DNA of 64,000 nt from JBGPQJ01 sp963829485 (GCA_963829485.1 CAWHIK010000010.1:372001-436000), one strand, 5' to 3'. Counted from the stretch's first letter, positions 28,447 to 37,525 are shown. Made by a program: numbers and translations. Notes: a model not told the origin generated them from the letters alone.

Positions 28447-28820
28447 AATCGACCTCCATATTAATCCTTGGCGATTGTTGTGCTCTGGCAGTGATCACAT
28501 TGATCGGATTTGCAAATCACAATGAGCTGCTTACCTTCCCTGCCGGCAGGATGGCAGCAACATTCCTCCCTCTCCTGGCGGGCTGGTTCCTCATCGCCCC
28601 CTGGCTGGGATTGTTCAAGGTTGAGATCACCTCCAATCCGCGCCTACTCTGGCGACCGGTGCTGGCGACTTTGCTTGCGGCTCCGCTGACGGGTCTTCTG
28701 CGCGCGATGATGCTGAACAGCGTGGTCATCCCGCTCTTTGTGCTGATCCTGGGAGGGTCTGCCGCGCTGGGCATGCTGGTCTGGCGGACGCTGTGGTGGT
28801 TGTTCACGCGAAATCGATAA
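28443..28820 (+). CDS. DUF3054 family membrane protein
   Basis: A 125-residue protein with four predicted helices and the DUF3054 pattern (GDCCALAVITLIGFANH at the start, later RPVLATLLAAPLTGLLR and a Trp-rich end). Family function unknown. It overlaps the upstream membrane protein by four bases. Its last 155 coding bases recur, with 9 differences, at 30493-30647, 1.8 kb downstream. Confidence 0.8.
   Translation: MKSTSILILGDCCALAVITLIGFANHNELLTFPAGRMAATFLPLLAGWFLIAPWLGLFKVEITSNPRLLWRPVLATLLAAPLTGLLRAMMLNSVVIPLFVLILGGSAALGMLVWRTLWWLFTRNR
28656..28810 (+). repeat. Direct repeat, copy 1 (within the DUF3054 gene)
   Basis: This 155-base segment aligns without gaps to 30493-30647 (146 of 155 bases the same by eye, about 94 percent). 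Differences are mostly silent. Copy 2 lies beyond the glycosyltransferase gene. Confidence 0.9.
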
Positions 28821-28852
28821 AAAAACCGCTCATGTGAGCGGTTTTTTTATCG
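28815..28852. terminator. Bidirectional terminator after DUF3054
   Basis: An 18-bp near-perfect palindrome (28815-28832 with 28835-28852) with A-runs and T-runs on each side. It serves the DUF3054 gene and the convergent glycosyltransferase gene. Confidence 0.9.
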
Positions 28853-28887
28853 ATTACTGTTGTTAATCAAAAAAAGGTGATCTGTTT

Positions 28888-30320
28888 TTACTGAGATCTC
28901 TCATGTAGAGATTCGTAGATTGAAAGCGGTAATAAAGGAATAATCCATATGAAGTTGCTTGGGAAGAAAGCCACATTAAACCCAACATAAACCAGAAGGG
29001 TGATGAGGGATGCTTTAAACGGACCTAATTTGTATTTTATTGAAATAGCGAATGCCAATGCTAACATACTCACCATAGGTAAGCTGCCTGTAACCCCAGC
29101 CCATTTCATGACAGCACTGACAGCGTAGAGGTTATCCAAGGCTGCAGGAGCCCGGGATAAGGATACAAGCATGCTAGCAGTGAACCCCTCAATGTTCCAA
29201 ATAACGAAAGGTCCAGTCGTGACAAGGGGGAAAAGCGCTATCAATATTAAGTTGATAATGAAGGATTTGATTTGATTTTCTTTTGGCGCATGTGACCATG
29301 CCCAATATATGTAAAGTGGAAGGATGAAAATGCCGATTTGCTTGAAACTTAATGAAAGGCCAAAGGTCAGGAAAGAAACTTTCGGATGTTTTTTCAATAG
29401 AGCTAGTGAAAGGACAAGAAAAAACAACGGGATAAAATCCATTTCTGCAACCCGGTAAAGATGGATCGTCCACCTATTGAGCAACCAGAATAATAAGGAG
29501 AAAACCGATAGGAGAAAGAGATTCTTTTTAATCGGGAGGTAATAGAGAACTGACCCGATGAGGAGTGAGAAGAATAGGAAAACCATCTTCCATAATGAAA
29601 TCCATTGTTCAAATGATGCAAAACCAATCATTTGAGACAATCCTGAAAGTAAATATGAACCTGCAAAGTAAATCGGGTATTTGCCATCTTCCCGATAGCC
29701 TTCCTGGATGATCCGGCTATATGGATTTTGGCCATTTAGGATACGAGTGCCTTCCAGGTAGGGATAAAAAATATCTTCTGATGCTTCTATGACGAATGGC
29801 CATATTCTGACACTAATCCAGCAACCAATAAAAATCAGAACGAGGTAAATTAATAAGGCAATCAAATTTCTTGCTTGATCCTCTGCCCACATCAGGATAA
29901 GCACGATCATGCTCGTAGCTCCTACACACATTGCCCAAATTGATACTGGCAACAGGCGAGCCAGGTAATTCACTAGATAACCACCTGAATTTGCTAAATT
30001 GGTTTCAAGAAGGATCATGCCTATTAAGTAAAGCAATAATGCAATAATAAAAAAGGACATTAGCCACTCTTTAGAAAGATTCAGATCCCACGAAGGTCGG
30101 TTCTTTAAAAAGAAAGATAAATGAGATAGGCAAAGAAAAGAGAACAAAAAACCAAGATTGCCCCCATTCCCAGTCGCGCCCAAGTGAACCCCCAAACGGC
30201 AGCTTTTTCCGCCTCGCTAGGTTGTATAAACGCTGAGATTAATATAATGAAACTTATGGAAAAATTGAAAAGTGAATATGGCAGCAGATATATACTTTGA
30301 TTGAGTTTTTTAGAAATCAT
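28888..30320 (-). CDS. Polytopic membrane glycosyltransferase-like protein (GT87/DUF2029 type), one frame break
   Basis: An AT-rich gene unlike its neighbours in codon use. The protein has about 11-13 hydrophobic helices and the region EDIFYPYLEGTRILNGQNPY followed by YPIYFAGSYLLSG, as in polyprenyl-phosphate-sugar mannosyltransferases of the GT-C fold. The frame beginning at 30320 (MISKKLNQSIYLL) meets a stop near 30106; adding one T in the A/T run at 30107-30111 joins it to the long frame, giving about 477 residues. The long frame's own N-terminus without this join is Gly-rich and unnatural. It may build surface glycans. Flanked by DUF3054 repeats, so probably acquired. Confidence 0.7.
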
Positions 30321-30492
30321 TGTGATCTCTTATCATGTTGTATGGAAAAGATGAACAATCTAGAGTATTTTAATGTTATGACATTGATATGTTACCATTG
30401 AAATTTATTACCGTAAAAATGATATTTCCTTGCCATTTCAGCGCGGTTCTGTTCTGGTTTAAGGCTAATTCCAACATCAATCAGTTCTGAAG

Positions 30493-30654
30493 CCGGTGCT
30501 GGCGACTTTCCTTGCGGCTCCGTTTATGGGTCTCCTGCGCGCGATGATGCTGAACAGCGTGGTCGTCCCGCTCTTTGTGCTGATCCTGGGAGGGTCCGCC
30601 GCGCTGGGGATGCTGGTCTGGCGGACGTTGTGGTGGTTGTTCACGCGTAATTGA
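30493..30654 (+). pseudogene. Truncated second copy of the DUF3054 3' end
   Basis: Encodes the last 53 residues of a DUF3054 protein (PVLATFLAAPFMGLLRAMM at the start, LWWLFTRN at the end) and its own stop TGA, with no start or upstream part. It has four amino-acid changes from the intact copy, otherwise silent differences, so it was under selection or came from a related genome. Upstream, 30321-30492 is AT-rich and holds only the glycosyltransferase 5' region. Confidence 0.85.
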
Positions 30655-30692
30655 TCAAATAATCCGCTCTCGAGAGCGGATTATTTGATCAA
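30651..30692. terminator. Perfect 42-base palindrome, bidirectional terminator
   Basis: Two 21-base arms centred on CTCGAG, reading TTGATCAAATAATCCGCTC outward to inward. It contains the stop of the DUF3054 remnant and the stop of the convergent GNAT gene. Confidence 0.85.
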
Positions 30693-31231
30693 CCATCCTT
30701 GAAATGGATATACCAAAATAAAGCGATTTCCTGGGTGGACGGGTCAATACCTCGATAGAGATACCGGTCAAATCCACCCAACCTAAATCCGCAGGATTGA
30801 TAGAGCCTGCAGGCGGGGACATTGTTATTTTGTGATTCCAGCATCACGCCGGGCAAATTCTTGTTTTTCGCCCACTGGATGCCAGTCTGGATGAGCTTTC
30901 GCCCGATCCCGCGTTTCCTGAAGTCCACATCCACTACGATCTCCTCGATGTAAGCGTAAAAGTTCCAATTCCTTCGAAGCCTGATCTCGCCGGCTAAGGA
31001 TTGGTCACAGTAGGCAAGGAAAACAGTCCTGTCTGGTCGGGATAAATATAAACTGTAATCGATTTTTTCAACCGGGTATTTTTTCTTGTACGGGGGTGTG
31101 CTGACCGTGTTAAATTGGATGTTGTTGTTTTCGGCGGAGAGGACAAGCAGCGTGTCCACCGTGAAACTGCTGTCGCATTTCCCGGCATCTTGAAGATTAT
31201 ATTGGTTAAGCGCCTGAAGCGAAATTTCCAT
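30689..31231 (-). CDS. GNAT acetyltransferase, streptothricin acetyltransferase (Sat)-like
   Basis: A 180-residue acetyl-CoA-dependent N-acetyltransferase. The pattern AGEIRLRRNWNFYAYIEEIVV, FRKRGIGRKLI (acetyl-CoA loop), WAKNKNLPGVMLESQNNN, ACRLYQSCGFRLG and ALFWYIHF closely follows the SatA/Sat4 group that acetylates the beta-lysine of streptothricin. Family membership is clear; resistance activity is inferred. A GAGGATGTGAT stretch precedes the ATG. It lies next to the AT-rich acquired segment and ends inside the shared palindrome. Confidence 0.83.
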   Translation of the reverse strand: MEISLQALNQYNLQDAGKCDSSFTVDTLLVLSAENNNIQFNTVSTPPYKKKYPVEKIDYSLYLSRPDRTVFLAYCDQSLAGEIRLRRNWNFYAYIEEIVVDVDFRKRGIGRKLIQTGIQWAKNKNLPGVMLESQNNNVPACRLYQSCGFRLGGFDRYLYRGIDPSTQEIALFWYIHFKDG

Positions 31232-31368
31232 ATCACATCCTCACTTAGCTTAACGTAAAGCCAGCCATGAATTTATGATTTCACAACAGAAATAATGTTC
31301 CTTATTATACATAAGATGGCATGAGAAAAATTCCCTATATGAACCACTCCAGGTGATAAAATACCTTT

Positions 31369-31980
31369 ATGGACGAACCCGCCCTCATCAATGACGCACA
31401 GCACGGAGACTTGGACGCCTTCAACCGTCTGGTGCTCGCCTACCAGGACAGCGTCTACAACACCGCTCTGCGCATACTGGGGGATGAAGATCTCGCGGCG
31501 GACGCCTCACAGGAGGCGTTCATCTCTGCCTTTCGAAGCATAACCAGCTATCGGGGAGGGTCGTTCCGCGCCTGGCTTCTACGAACCGTGACCAATGCCT
31601 GCTATGACGAATTGCGCCGGCGCAAACGTCGTCCCACCGTCCCGCTCGAACCGATGACCGATGACGACGAGGAAGTCGAGACTCCCCGCTGGCTGGCGGA
31701 CCCGTCCCTGTCGCCCGAGCAGAAGGCGGAAGCTGTCGAGCTCGAACACGCCATCCAGCACTGCCTGGACAGCCTGCCTACGGATTTTCGCACCGTGGTC
31801 GTGCTGGCAGACCTGCAAGGATTGGATTATGCCGAAATCTCCACGTCCGCGCATGTGCCCTTGGGCACCATCAAGAGCCGGTTGGCAAGAGCCCGCCTGC
31901 GTCTGCGCGAGTGTCTGCAGTCTTTCAAGGAACTTTTACCCGCCGCCTTCCGTCTGGAAGAGGAGAGCCGACCTATATGA
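31369..31980 (+). CDS. ECF-type RNA polymerase sigma factor
   Basis: A 203-residue alternative sigma factor. Region 2 (YQDSVYNTALRILGDEDLAADASQEAF, with the -10-binding SFRAWLLRTVTNACYDELRRRKRR) and region 4 (LPTDFRTVVVLADLQGLDYAEIS ... GTIKSRLARARLRLRE) are intact, separated by an acidic linker (about 92-115). The start ATG lies 6 bases after TAAAAT (31357-31362) with no ribosome site. Its stop overlaps the anti-sigma gene (ATGA). I could not identify a target promoter. Confidence 0.92.
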   Translation: MDEPALINDAQHGDLDAFNRLVLAYQDSVYNTALRILGDEDLAADASQEAFISAFRSITSYRGGSFRAWLLRTVTNACYDELRRRKRRPTVPLEPMTDDDEEVETPRWLADPSLSPEQKAEAVELEHAIQHCLDSLPTDFRTVVVLADLQGLDYAEISTSAHVPLGTIKSRLARARLRLRECLQSFKELLPAAFRLEEESRPI

Positions 31981-33341
31981 GCCAGCCTTCTTTTCGCGAC
32001 GTGGAATTGTTGACCGCCTACCTGGACGGGGAAATGGACCCTGCCCAGTGCCAGCGCCTCGAAACTCGTCTTAATTCCGACCTGGAGCTGAAGTCCATTT
32101 ATGTTGATTTGCGCGAAGCTCGCACGGTCCTCCGCCGGCTGCCGCAGCGCCGCGCTCCCCGTAACTTTACCTTGACGCCAAAAATGGCAGGGATCAAACC
32201 CCCTCTTCCGCGTTCGTACCCAGTCTTCCGTTTCGCAAGCGCTTTCGCAGCCATCCTGCTCTTTTTCACCTACGCCACGAACATACTGTCTCGTGTCGCG
32301 TTACCGATTGGCGCGGCAGCGCCTGCAGCAATGGAAATGCAGACCGGAGTGGGTGGCGGCGAGCCTGAGGATATGCAGCGGGACCAGTCGGGAGGCGGAT
32401 GTGACTCGTGCACTGCTGAAGCCACCGTTATGGCGGAAGCGCCGATGGCTCCTTCGGAGAAATCGCCCCCGGAGCCGCTGGCGACTCCCGCACCTACTGA
32501 AGCGGAACAATCGTTTGCACAACAATCCCAATTGGAAGTTGAACCTGCCCCCGCTCCTGGAAGCCGGGTTCTCATTTTCCCCGCGCCGTGGAACAGCTGG
32601 CAGGCTATCCTGTTCATAATCGCCTGTCTAGCCGGGGGGATTGCGCTGATCATCCGGCTGGTCGTGGAGCGGCGCTGGGCGAAAACCAATAAGATTCCAT
32701 TCCAGCTTTCCTGGCGGGATTCCCTGCTGCTGGTTCTTGCTGTTCTGTTGATTCTCGCCGCCGTGTGGGGTGTGGTAGCGTTGTCTACCGGCAGGTCGTC
32801 GTTGATTACCATTACGATCCCTGCGGTCATGAGCACCCGTGGCATGAATGCCAATTCGGACCAAAAAGGCGGACCTGGCTCTCAAGAGGATAAGGGCATT
32901 ATCCAACCTTTAAAGTTTTTGCTTGACCCATCGATGGGCTATGAATACACTTACAGCGATCCTCAAGGCAGGATCATTGCCCTGGCCTTCCCTGCCGGAG
33001 CTTTTTCCACAGCGACCGAGCTGCAGTTCTCCACCGGTCAAGGTGCACCGACACCACCGGGATTTATCTATGCAGGCCGCGGTTTTCAGGTCTATACCAT
33101 ACCTGAAAGTCTCCTGTTGCTAAAACCGGTTACAGTGACCGTGGAATATAGCGAAGAGGATGCGGGACTCATTCCTGATGAGAATGAACTTATTCTGATG
33201 GCCTGGAATGGCAGCGAGTGGATTGACGCAGCATCATTATGCTCACCTGCAGCCGAGATCTTCCGGTTTCCTGATGAAAATAAGGTCCGTATGGAAATAT
33301 GCGACATTGGCGGCTTTGCATTATTCGCACCCGCTGATTGA
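31977..33341 (+). CDS. Anti-sigma factor-like membrane protein without zinc motif
   Basis: A 454-residue protein. Residues 1-55 resemble an anti-sigma helical domain (VELLTAYLDGEMDPAQCQRLE) but lack the HxxxCxxC zinc motif of ZAS proteins. It then has a transmembrane helix (about 82-102), a Pro/Glu/Ala-rich linker, two further helices (about 208-230 and 250-272) and a C-terminal extracytoplasmic beta-sandwich region (FPAGAFSTATELQFSTG; TVTVEYSEED). Coupling to the sigma gene argues that it restrains that sigma factor. ATG 31977 is used, not the frame's earlier start. Confidence 0.8.
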   Translation: MSQPSFRDVELLTAYLDGEMDPAQCQRLETRLNSDLELKSIYVDLREARTVLRRLPQRRAPRNFTLTPKMAGIKPPLPRSYPVFRFASAFAAILLFFTYATNILSRVALPIGAAAPAAMEMQTGVGGGEPEDMQRDQSGGGCDSCTAEATVMAEAPMAPSEKSPPEPLATPAPTEAEQSFAQQSQLEVEPAPAPGSRVLIFPAPWNSWQAILFIIACLAGGIALIIRLVVERRWAKTNKIPFQLSWRDSLLLVLAVLLILAAVWGVVALSTGRSSLITITIPAVMSTRGMNANSDQKGGPGSQEDKGIIQPLKFLLDPSMGYEYTYSDPQGRIIALAFPAGAFSTATELQFSTGQGAPTPPGFIYAGRGFQVYTIPESLLLLKPVTVTVEYSEEDAGLIPDENELILMAWNGSEWIDAASLCSPAAEIFRFPDENKVRMEICDIGGFALFAPAD

Positions 33342-33375
33342 CCTGCGCAATCTTGTCCTTACATTCAACCTCCTC

Positions 33376-33858
33376 ATGAATAATTACAACTACTGCCCCC
33401 GCTGCGGATCGACCGTGAAGCTTGAATTCGCGCATCGCCGCGAGAGACCGGTCTGTCCTTCCTGCGGGTGGATGTATTTTGCCGACCCCAAAGTCGCAGC
33501 TGGGATCCTGGTGGAGCAGAATGGCAGAGTGCTGCTTGTCAGGCGGATTAATGAACCCTTCAAAGGGCTGTGGAGTCTCCCTGCGGGATTTGTGGATGCG
33601 GACGAAGACCCTGCCCGTGCGGCTGAACGTGAGTGCCTCGAGGAGACCGGATTGTCCGTTCGAGTGACTGGCATCCTCGACATCCGGTGGGGGCGTGAGC
33701 ACGAACGAGGCGCGGATTTTGTAATTTTCTACCGCGGGCAGATTACAGGGGGAGTGCTTCAAGCGGGAGACGACGCCGATGAGGCTGCCTGGTTTGACAA
33801 GGACAATCTCCCACCCATAGCGTTCAAATCCACCGAGTTTATTCTTCACATTCATTAA
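33376..33858 (+). CDS. NUDIX hydrolase with N-terminal zinc ribbon (NudC/YjhB-like)
   Basis: A 160-residue pyrophosphohydrolase. Residues 7-32 form a zinc ribbon (CPRCGS ... CPSCG). The NUDIX box GX5EX7REUXEEXGU is intact (from GFVDADE to REC LEETGL, about 73-95). Substrate may be a nucleotide sugar or NAD-like compound. ATG 33376 follows the anti-sigma stop by 34 bases; the earlier part of the frame overlaps that gene and is rejected. Confidence 0.9.
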   Translation: MNNYNYCPRCGSTVKLEFAHRRERPVCPSCGWMYFADPKVAAGILVEQNGRVLLVRRINEPFKGLWSLPAGFVDADEDPARAAERECLEETGLSVRVTGILDIRWGREHERGADFVIFYRGQITGGVLQAGDDADEAAWFDKDNLPPIAFKSTEFILHIH

Positions 33859-33901
33859 ATCCATTTTTCACAAGATGCGCATGGAACGAATAAATGTCCT
33901 A

Positions 33902-33929
33902 TTGTGTTTATAGGTCATTGGAATATAAT
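33902..33929 (+). promoter_or_regulatory. Promoter of the 34-kb lipoprotein gene
   Basis: TTGTGT (33902-33907), a 16-base spacer and TATAAT (33924-33929). An AAAGGAGAAG ribosome site follows before the ATG at 33961. Confidence 0.65.
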
Positions 33930-33960
33930 TGTGCTTCATTCGCCAAAGGAGAAGAAAAAA

Positions 33961-35077
33961 TGTCAAAACGCCCGTTGTTCGTTTTTGTAGTCCTGGCAGC
34001 ATTCATTCTTGTTGTGGGTCTCGCCTGCTCTGCCGGCGGGGATGTTTCCCCAACCACCGCACCTACCGCCGAACCTGCCGCCCTTCCAACCCCTGAGACT
34101 GAACCGACAGCCGAGTCTCAACTTCCAGCTCTGCCCACGAAGGAATCAGCCCCAGCATCAGTTCTCCCTTCGAACTTGATTCCAACGTGTACGAGCACCC
34201 GAGCGGAGCTTTCTCATTCAATCCGCCAGCTGGATGGACGGCCAGCGAGGGGACAGGCGGCGTTGCCTTTTCTTCGCCGGACAACAAAGGGACAATTGAT
34301 TTTTCAGCCACTAATACCGGTTATGAGCTTGATTTGACATCATTCGAAAGTTTCGTTCAAGCTACTGAAGCCAATTACTATGGTTGGAGTCCGGATTACA
34401 CCCAAGTGGGATATGAACTTGATGAGGCAAATGGCAGTGTCCTGGTTGCCAAGAAATTTTCCCTCGACGGGGTTCCTCAAGCTGTCTTCACGCTCTACCT
34501 CTTGAATGGACAGGCTGTCTATTCTTTTGATTTCTGGGCGGATGATGATGTCGCCGAGGAATACAGTGATCCCTACTTCGAGTTGATGAATACGATTAAT
34601 GTCAATGGCGCAAATACAGTTGATTTGCCAGTTTATAATTATGTCACGACACTTACTGATCCGAATGGTTTATTCCAGTTCGACTTCCCTCTGGCCTGGA
34701 CATATGCTTATGAAGAAGCTGAAAATACTTACTCAGATACCTTCACTTCCCCTGACGGTAATTCTTTAATCCAGAATATTACATACGATGATGGAACAAC
34801 CTGGTCCAAGTCGTCAGCGGGTCAGTTGGCGTTAGCTCTCCTTAACCAAGTGTATACAAACGGAGCCAACGATATCAAAATAACTGGTGATAAAGTTCAG
34901 CCAGATGGGAGCGAACGGTTGACTTGGGAATCCCGCAGCGGTGGTTTTTCAGGTATCTCTTTCTTTGAAACGAGAGGTACTTCTTTTCTAATGTTGAGTT
35001 GGCTGGTAAATGAGGGTTACGAAGATGTTTACGGTCCCGTCTTCGACGGTACGCTGGCATCTTATGCGATTCCATAA
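33961..35077 (+). CDS. Secreted lipoprotein with two PsbP/DUF1795-like repeats (one frame break)
   Basis: The N-terminus is a signal peptide ending VVGLACSAGG (lipobox imperfect), followed by a Thr/Pro/Glu linker. A +1 break near 34160 leads to the frame ending at 35077. The joined protein is about 371 residues. It contains two related modules, one opening with YEHPSGAFSFNPPAGW and another with LTDPNGLFQFDFPLAW, the pattern of PsbP/DUF1795-like extracytoplasmic domains. Function unknown. A strong ribosome site and terminator flank it. Confidence 0.7.
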
Positions 35078-35097
35078 GTCATACATCCCTTGAAATG

Positions 35098-35129
35098 AGC
35101 CTGGCGTAAGCCAGGCTTCTTCTTTTTTT
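35098..35129 (+). terminator. Rho-independent terminator
   Basis: AGCCTGGC (35098-35105), GTAA loop, GCCAGGCT (35110-35117), then a T-rich tail. Confidence 0.88.
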
Positions 35130-35204
35130 CACAAATTATGGTTCCCTTGTTTGTGAAGGGTCATAATGGCATAATTGGGCAACTTAATCCAATCGGAGAT
35201 ATCC

Positions 35205-35879
35205 ATGCCAGAAGAAAAACAATCCTCCAACCGGCTCGAACTGGCGATCGCGATATTAATTGCCATCGTCTCGCTGACCACAGCCGTGGCGGCTTGGCGT
35301 ACGAATGTTGTCGGGTCAAAGGCTGGAGATGCCGCCCGCCTGGGGCTGATCGACGCAGTCAAGAAGCAGGCTACGACCAATGAAGACTGGCGCCGTTTGT
35401 ATGAGCAGGCGGGATACGCCCAATCCTATGCGGTCACACTGGCAGGCGTTGAAGCGATGGAAGCCAGCGGCGATCCGGTGGCTGCCTCGCAGGCGGTCAA
35501 TTTACGGGACTTCCTCCTGATGGGGATCATCCAATTGGCAGACCCGCTTGCCACGGATCCAAAATACCAGCTTAACGATGGTACATATGACCTTGAACAA
35601 TATTTTGCCGACATCCAGGCAGAAGCGCCTGATCTGCTTGCGCTTGACCCGCAGGCTTCCTTTAGACTTTCGGAGCAATACAGTTCCGAGCAGCGCTGGT
35701 TGATGCTGGGGACGGTCCTGTTGGCGCTCAGTCTGTTCTGGCTGGCTCTCTCCCAGGTGGGAGGCTCCCGTCTGCGCCTGGGCACACTGGGCATCGGCGT
35801 CATCATTTTCGTGATCGGGCTGGCATGGTTTTTCTTCGTTGAAGTTCTCTTCTTTTTCCTGCGGGGAGGTGTGCTGTGA
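35205..35879 (+). CDS. Membrane protein with TM-sensor-TM-TM layout, member A
   Basis: A 224-residue protein of unknown family. It has one N-terminal helix (about 14-36), an extracytoplasmic alpha-helical region of about 115 residues, and two C-terminal helices (about 162-182 and 190-214). ATG 35205 has a CGGAG site. Its stop overlaps the next gene (GTGA), whose product has the same layout, so the pair probably arose by duplication and may form a hetero-oligomer. Confidence 0.7.
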   Translation: MPEEKQSSNRLELAIAILIAIVSLTTAVAAWRTNVVGSKAGDAARLGLIDAVKKQATTNEDWRRLYEQAGYAQSYAVTLAGVEAMEASGDPVAASQAVNLRDFLLMGIIQLADPLATDPKYQLNDGTYDLEQYFADIQAEAPDLLALDPQASFRLSEQYSSEQRWLMLGTVLLALSLFWLALSQVGGSRLRLGTLGIGVIIFVIGLAWFFFVEVLFFFLRGGVL

Positions 35880-36604
35880 GCGAGAATATAACCGAAACCA
35901 CGGTACAAAATCCGGGCTCCACATCCTCAGCCAAACCGGTAGAAAACACCGAGCGCTGGAAGACCATGATCATATTCCTGACCATGGTCAACACGATCCT
36001 GGTTGCGATCATTGCCGGTCTGCAAACGGACGCCAACATTCGCGCCAATGACGCAAACCGGGATTCACAATATTATGCGGTGTTGACCTCCGGCGAACTG
36101 CAACGAATTGGGCTGCAGAATAATTATGACATGAACACCTATGCGCGCATCCTGGATAACACCTCGCGATCTCTGGTCATGGGGTACACTGCCCTCCAAT
36201 TGACCGAAGCTGGGGATGAACAAGGTGCGGCTTCCTCCAAAGTGCAGGAGCTTGTCGCGCAGGCGCAGGCGGACGCTGCTACTAAATTCTCCATCTTTTA
36301 TCAGGATCCGCGTTACGCGCCGAGAAGCCCTGAAGCGCAGCCCAATCTCCAGGCGTACATCGAAGAATCAAATGCCAAGGCGCTTGATCTGCTTGCCAGC
36401 CAGAACGCGGCTGCCGATGCCTACAAAATCTGGAGCGGGAAATCGGATTCGTACGTTGCGGTGCTGACCATCCTGGCCATTGCCTTTTTCCTGTTCGGTA
36501 TAGCCCAATCGGTCAATCCTCGCCTGCGACTTTTGTTCGCCGGCTTTGGCATCGCTGTGATCGTACTCGGGGTGGGGTGGGGGTTGGCTATCCTCGTCAG
36601 TTAA
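35876..36604 (+). CDS. Membrane protein with TM-sensor-TM-TM layout, member B
   Basis: A 242-residue partner of the upstream protein, with GTG start overlapping its stop. It has one helix at about 30-50, a helical extracytoplasmic region rich in Gln/Ala/Asp, and two helices near 195-213 and 217-240. Position-by-position similarity to member A is weak but the topology, helix spacing and C-terminal motif (SVNPRLRLLFAGFGI versus VGGSRLRLGTLGIGV) match. Function unknown. Confidence 0.7.
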   Translation: MSENITETTVQNPGSTSSAKPVENTERWKTMIIFLTMVNTILVAIIAGLQTDANIRANDANRDSQYYAVLTSGELQRIGLQNNYDMNTYARILDNTSRSLVMGYTALQLTEAGDEQGAASSKVQELVAQAQADAATKFSIFYQDPRYAPRSPEAQPNLQAYIEESNAKALDLLASQNAAADAYKIWSGKSDSYVAVLTILAIAFFLFGIAQSVNPRLRLLFAGFGIAVIVLGVGWGLAILVS

Positions 36605-36611
36605 CACTTCG

Positions 36612-36641
36612 ACCGCCTTCGACCACCGAAGGCGGTTTTTT
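36612..36641 (+). terminator. Rho-independent terminator of the paired membrane genes
   Basis: ACCGCCTTCG (36612-36621) pairs with CGAAGGCGGT (36627-36636); six T residues follow. Confidence 0.88.
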
Positions 36642-36676
36642 GTCCCTGTGCTACAATACGAGTAGAAGGAGATACC

Positions 36677-37525
36677 ATGACAACCATCTCCGATTTACGC
36701 CCATCGCCCATCGCCGGCACCTGGTACGACGGCAATCCGCAGCGCCTCAGCCAGTCGGTGGATGAATATCTCGACCACGCCATAATCCCGGAACTGCATG
36801 GGGAAGTGATCGGTGTGATCGCCCCTCATGCCGGGCACCGATATTCAGGTCCGGTCGCCGGATATGCCTTTGCTGCCATCCGCGGCCTCACCCCCGAGCT
36901 GGTCGCCGTCATTTCTCCCATGCACCAGCCTTATTCGCAGCCGCTCATCACGACTGCCCATGCGGCTTACTCGACCCCTTTGGGAAATATCCACGTGGAC
37001 CGGCAGGCTGTGGATGACCTCTCTTCCCGAGTGAAGTCCAGGCTGGGGTACGGACTTTCCCCTGTCGCCTACGATCAGGAACATTCGCTTGAAATTGAAC
37101 TACCCTTCATCCAACGGGCAGTGGGAACGGAATTCAAGTTGCTGCCCGTCATGGTCCGGCAGGTGGATCCGCGTACCTCGCGTGAATTAGGCGCGGCATT
37201 AGCGGAATCTCTCACCGGGCGGAATGCTTTACTGGTGGCATCCACTGACCTCTCGCATTTCTACAACCAGAATGAAGCCAAATCCCTTGATGGCGAGATG
37301 CTCAAACAGATCGAATCCTTCTCGCCGGATAGACTATTCGAAACAGAAGAACGCGGGAAGGGGTATGCCTGCGGGCTGGGAGCGACCGCCGCGGTCTTGT
37401 GGGCAGCTCGCGCACTCGGCGCGGACAAGGTTCGAATACTGAATCATGCCACCTCCGGCGATGTGACCGGTGATTTCTCTTCCGTGGTCGGTTACGGCGC
37501 TGCGGTCTTACTCAAGACCAAATAA
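36677..37525 (+). CDS. Memo-like (AmmeMemoRadiSam system protein B) family protein
   Basis: A 282-residue protein of the MEMO1 family. Candidate metal residues are in APHAGHRYSG, PMHQ, DQEHSLEIELPF and STDLSHFYN. In many prokaryotes the gene sits with AMMECR1 and a radical-SAM gene as a three-part module; neither partner is in this window. Role unknown, possibly redox or dioxygenase-like. GGAG precedes the ATG, and TACAAT at 36652-36657 may be its -10. Confidence 0.88.
   Translation: MTTISDLRPSPIAGTWYDGNPQRLSQSVDEYLDHAIIPELHGEVIGVIAPHAGHRYSGPVAGYAFAAIRGLTPELVAVISPMHQPYSQPLITTAHAAYSTPLGNIHVDRQAVDDLSSRVKSRLGYGLSPVAYDQEHSLEIELPFIQRAVGTEFKLLPVMVRQVDPRTSRELGAALAESLTGRNALLVASTDLSHFYNQNEAKSLDGEMLKQIESFSPDRLFETEERGKGYACGLGATAAVLWAARALGADKVRILNHATSGDVTGDFSSVVGYGAAVLLKTK

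Noticed and set aside
28656..30692. Insertion sequence or transposon
   Set aside because: No transposase, no short terminal inverted repeats and no small target duplication; the flanking repeats are gene fragments with terminators.
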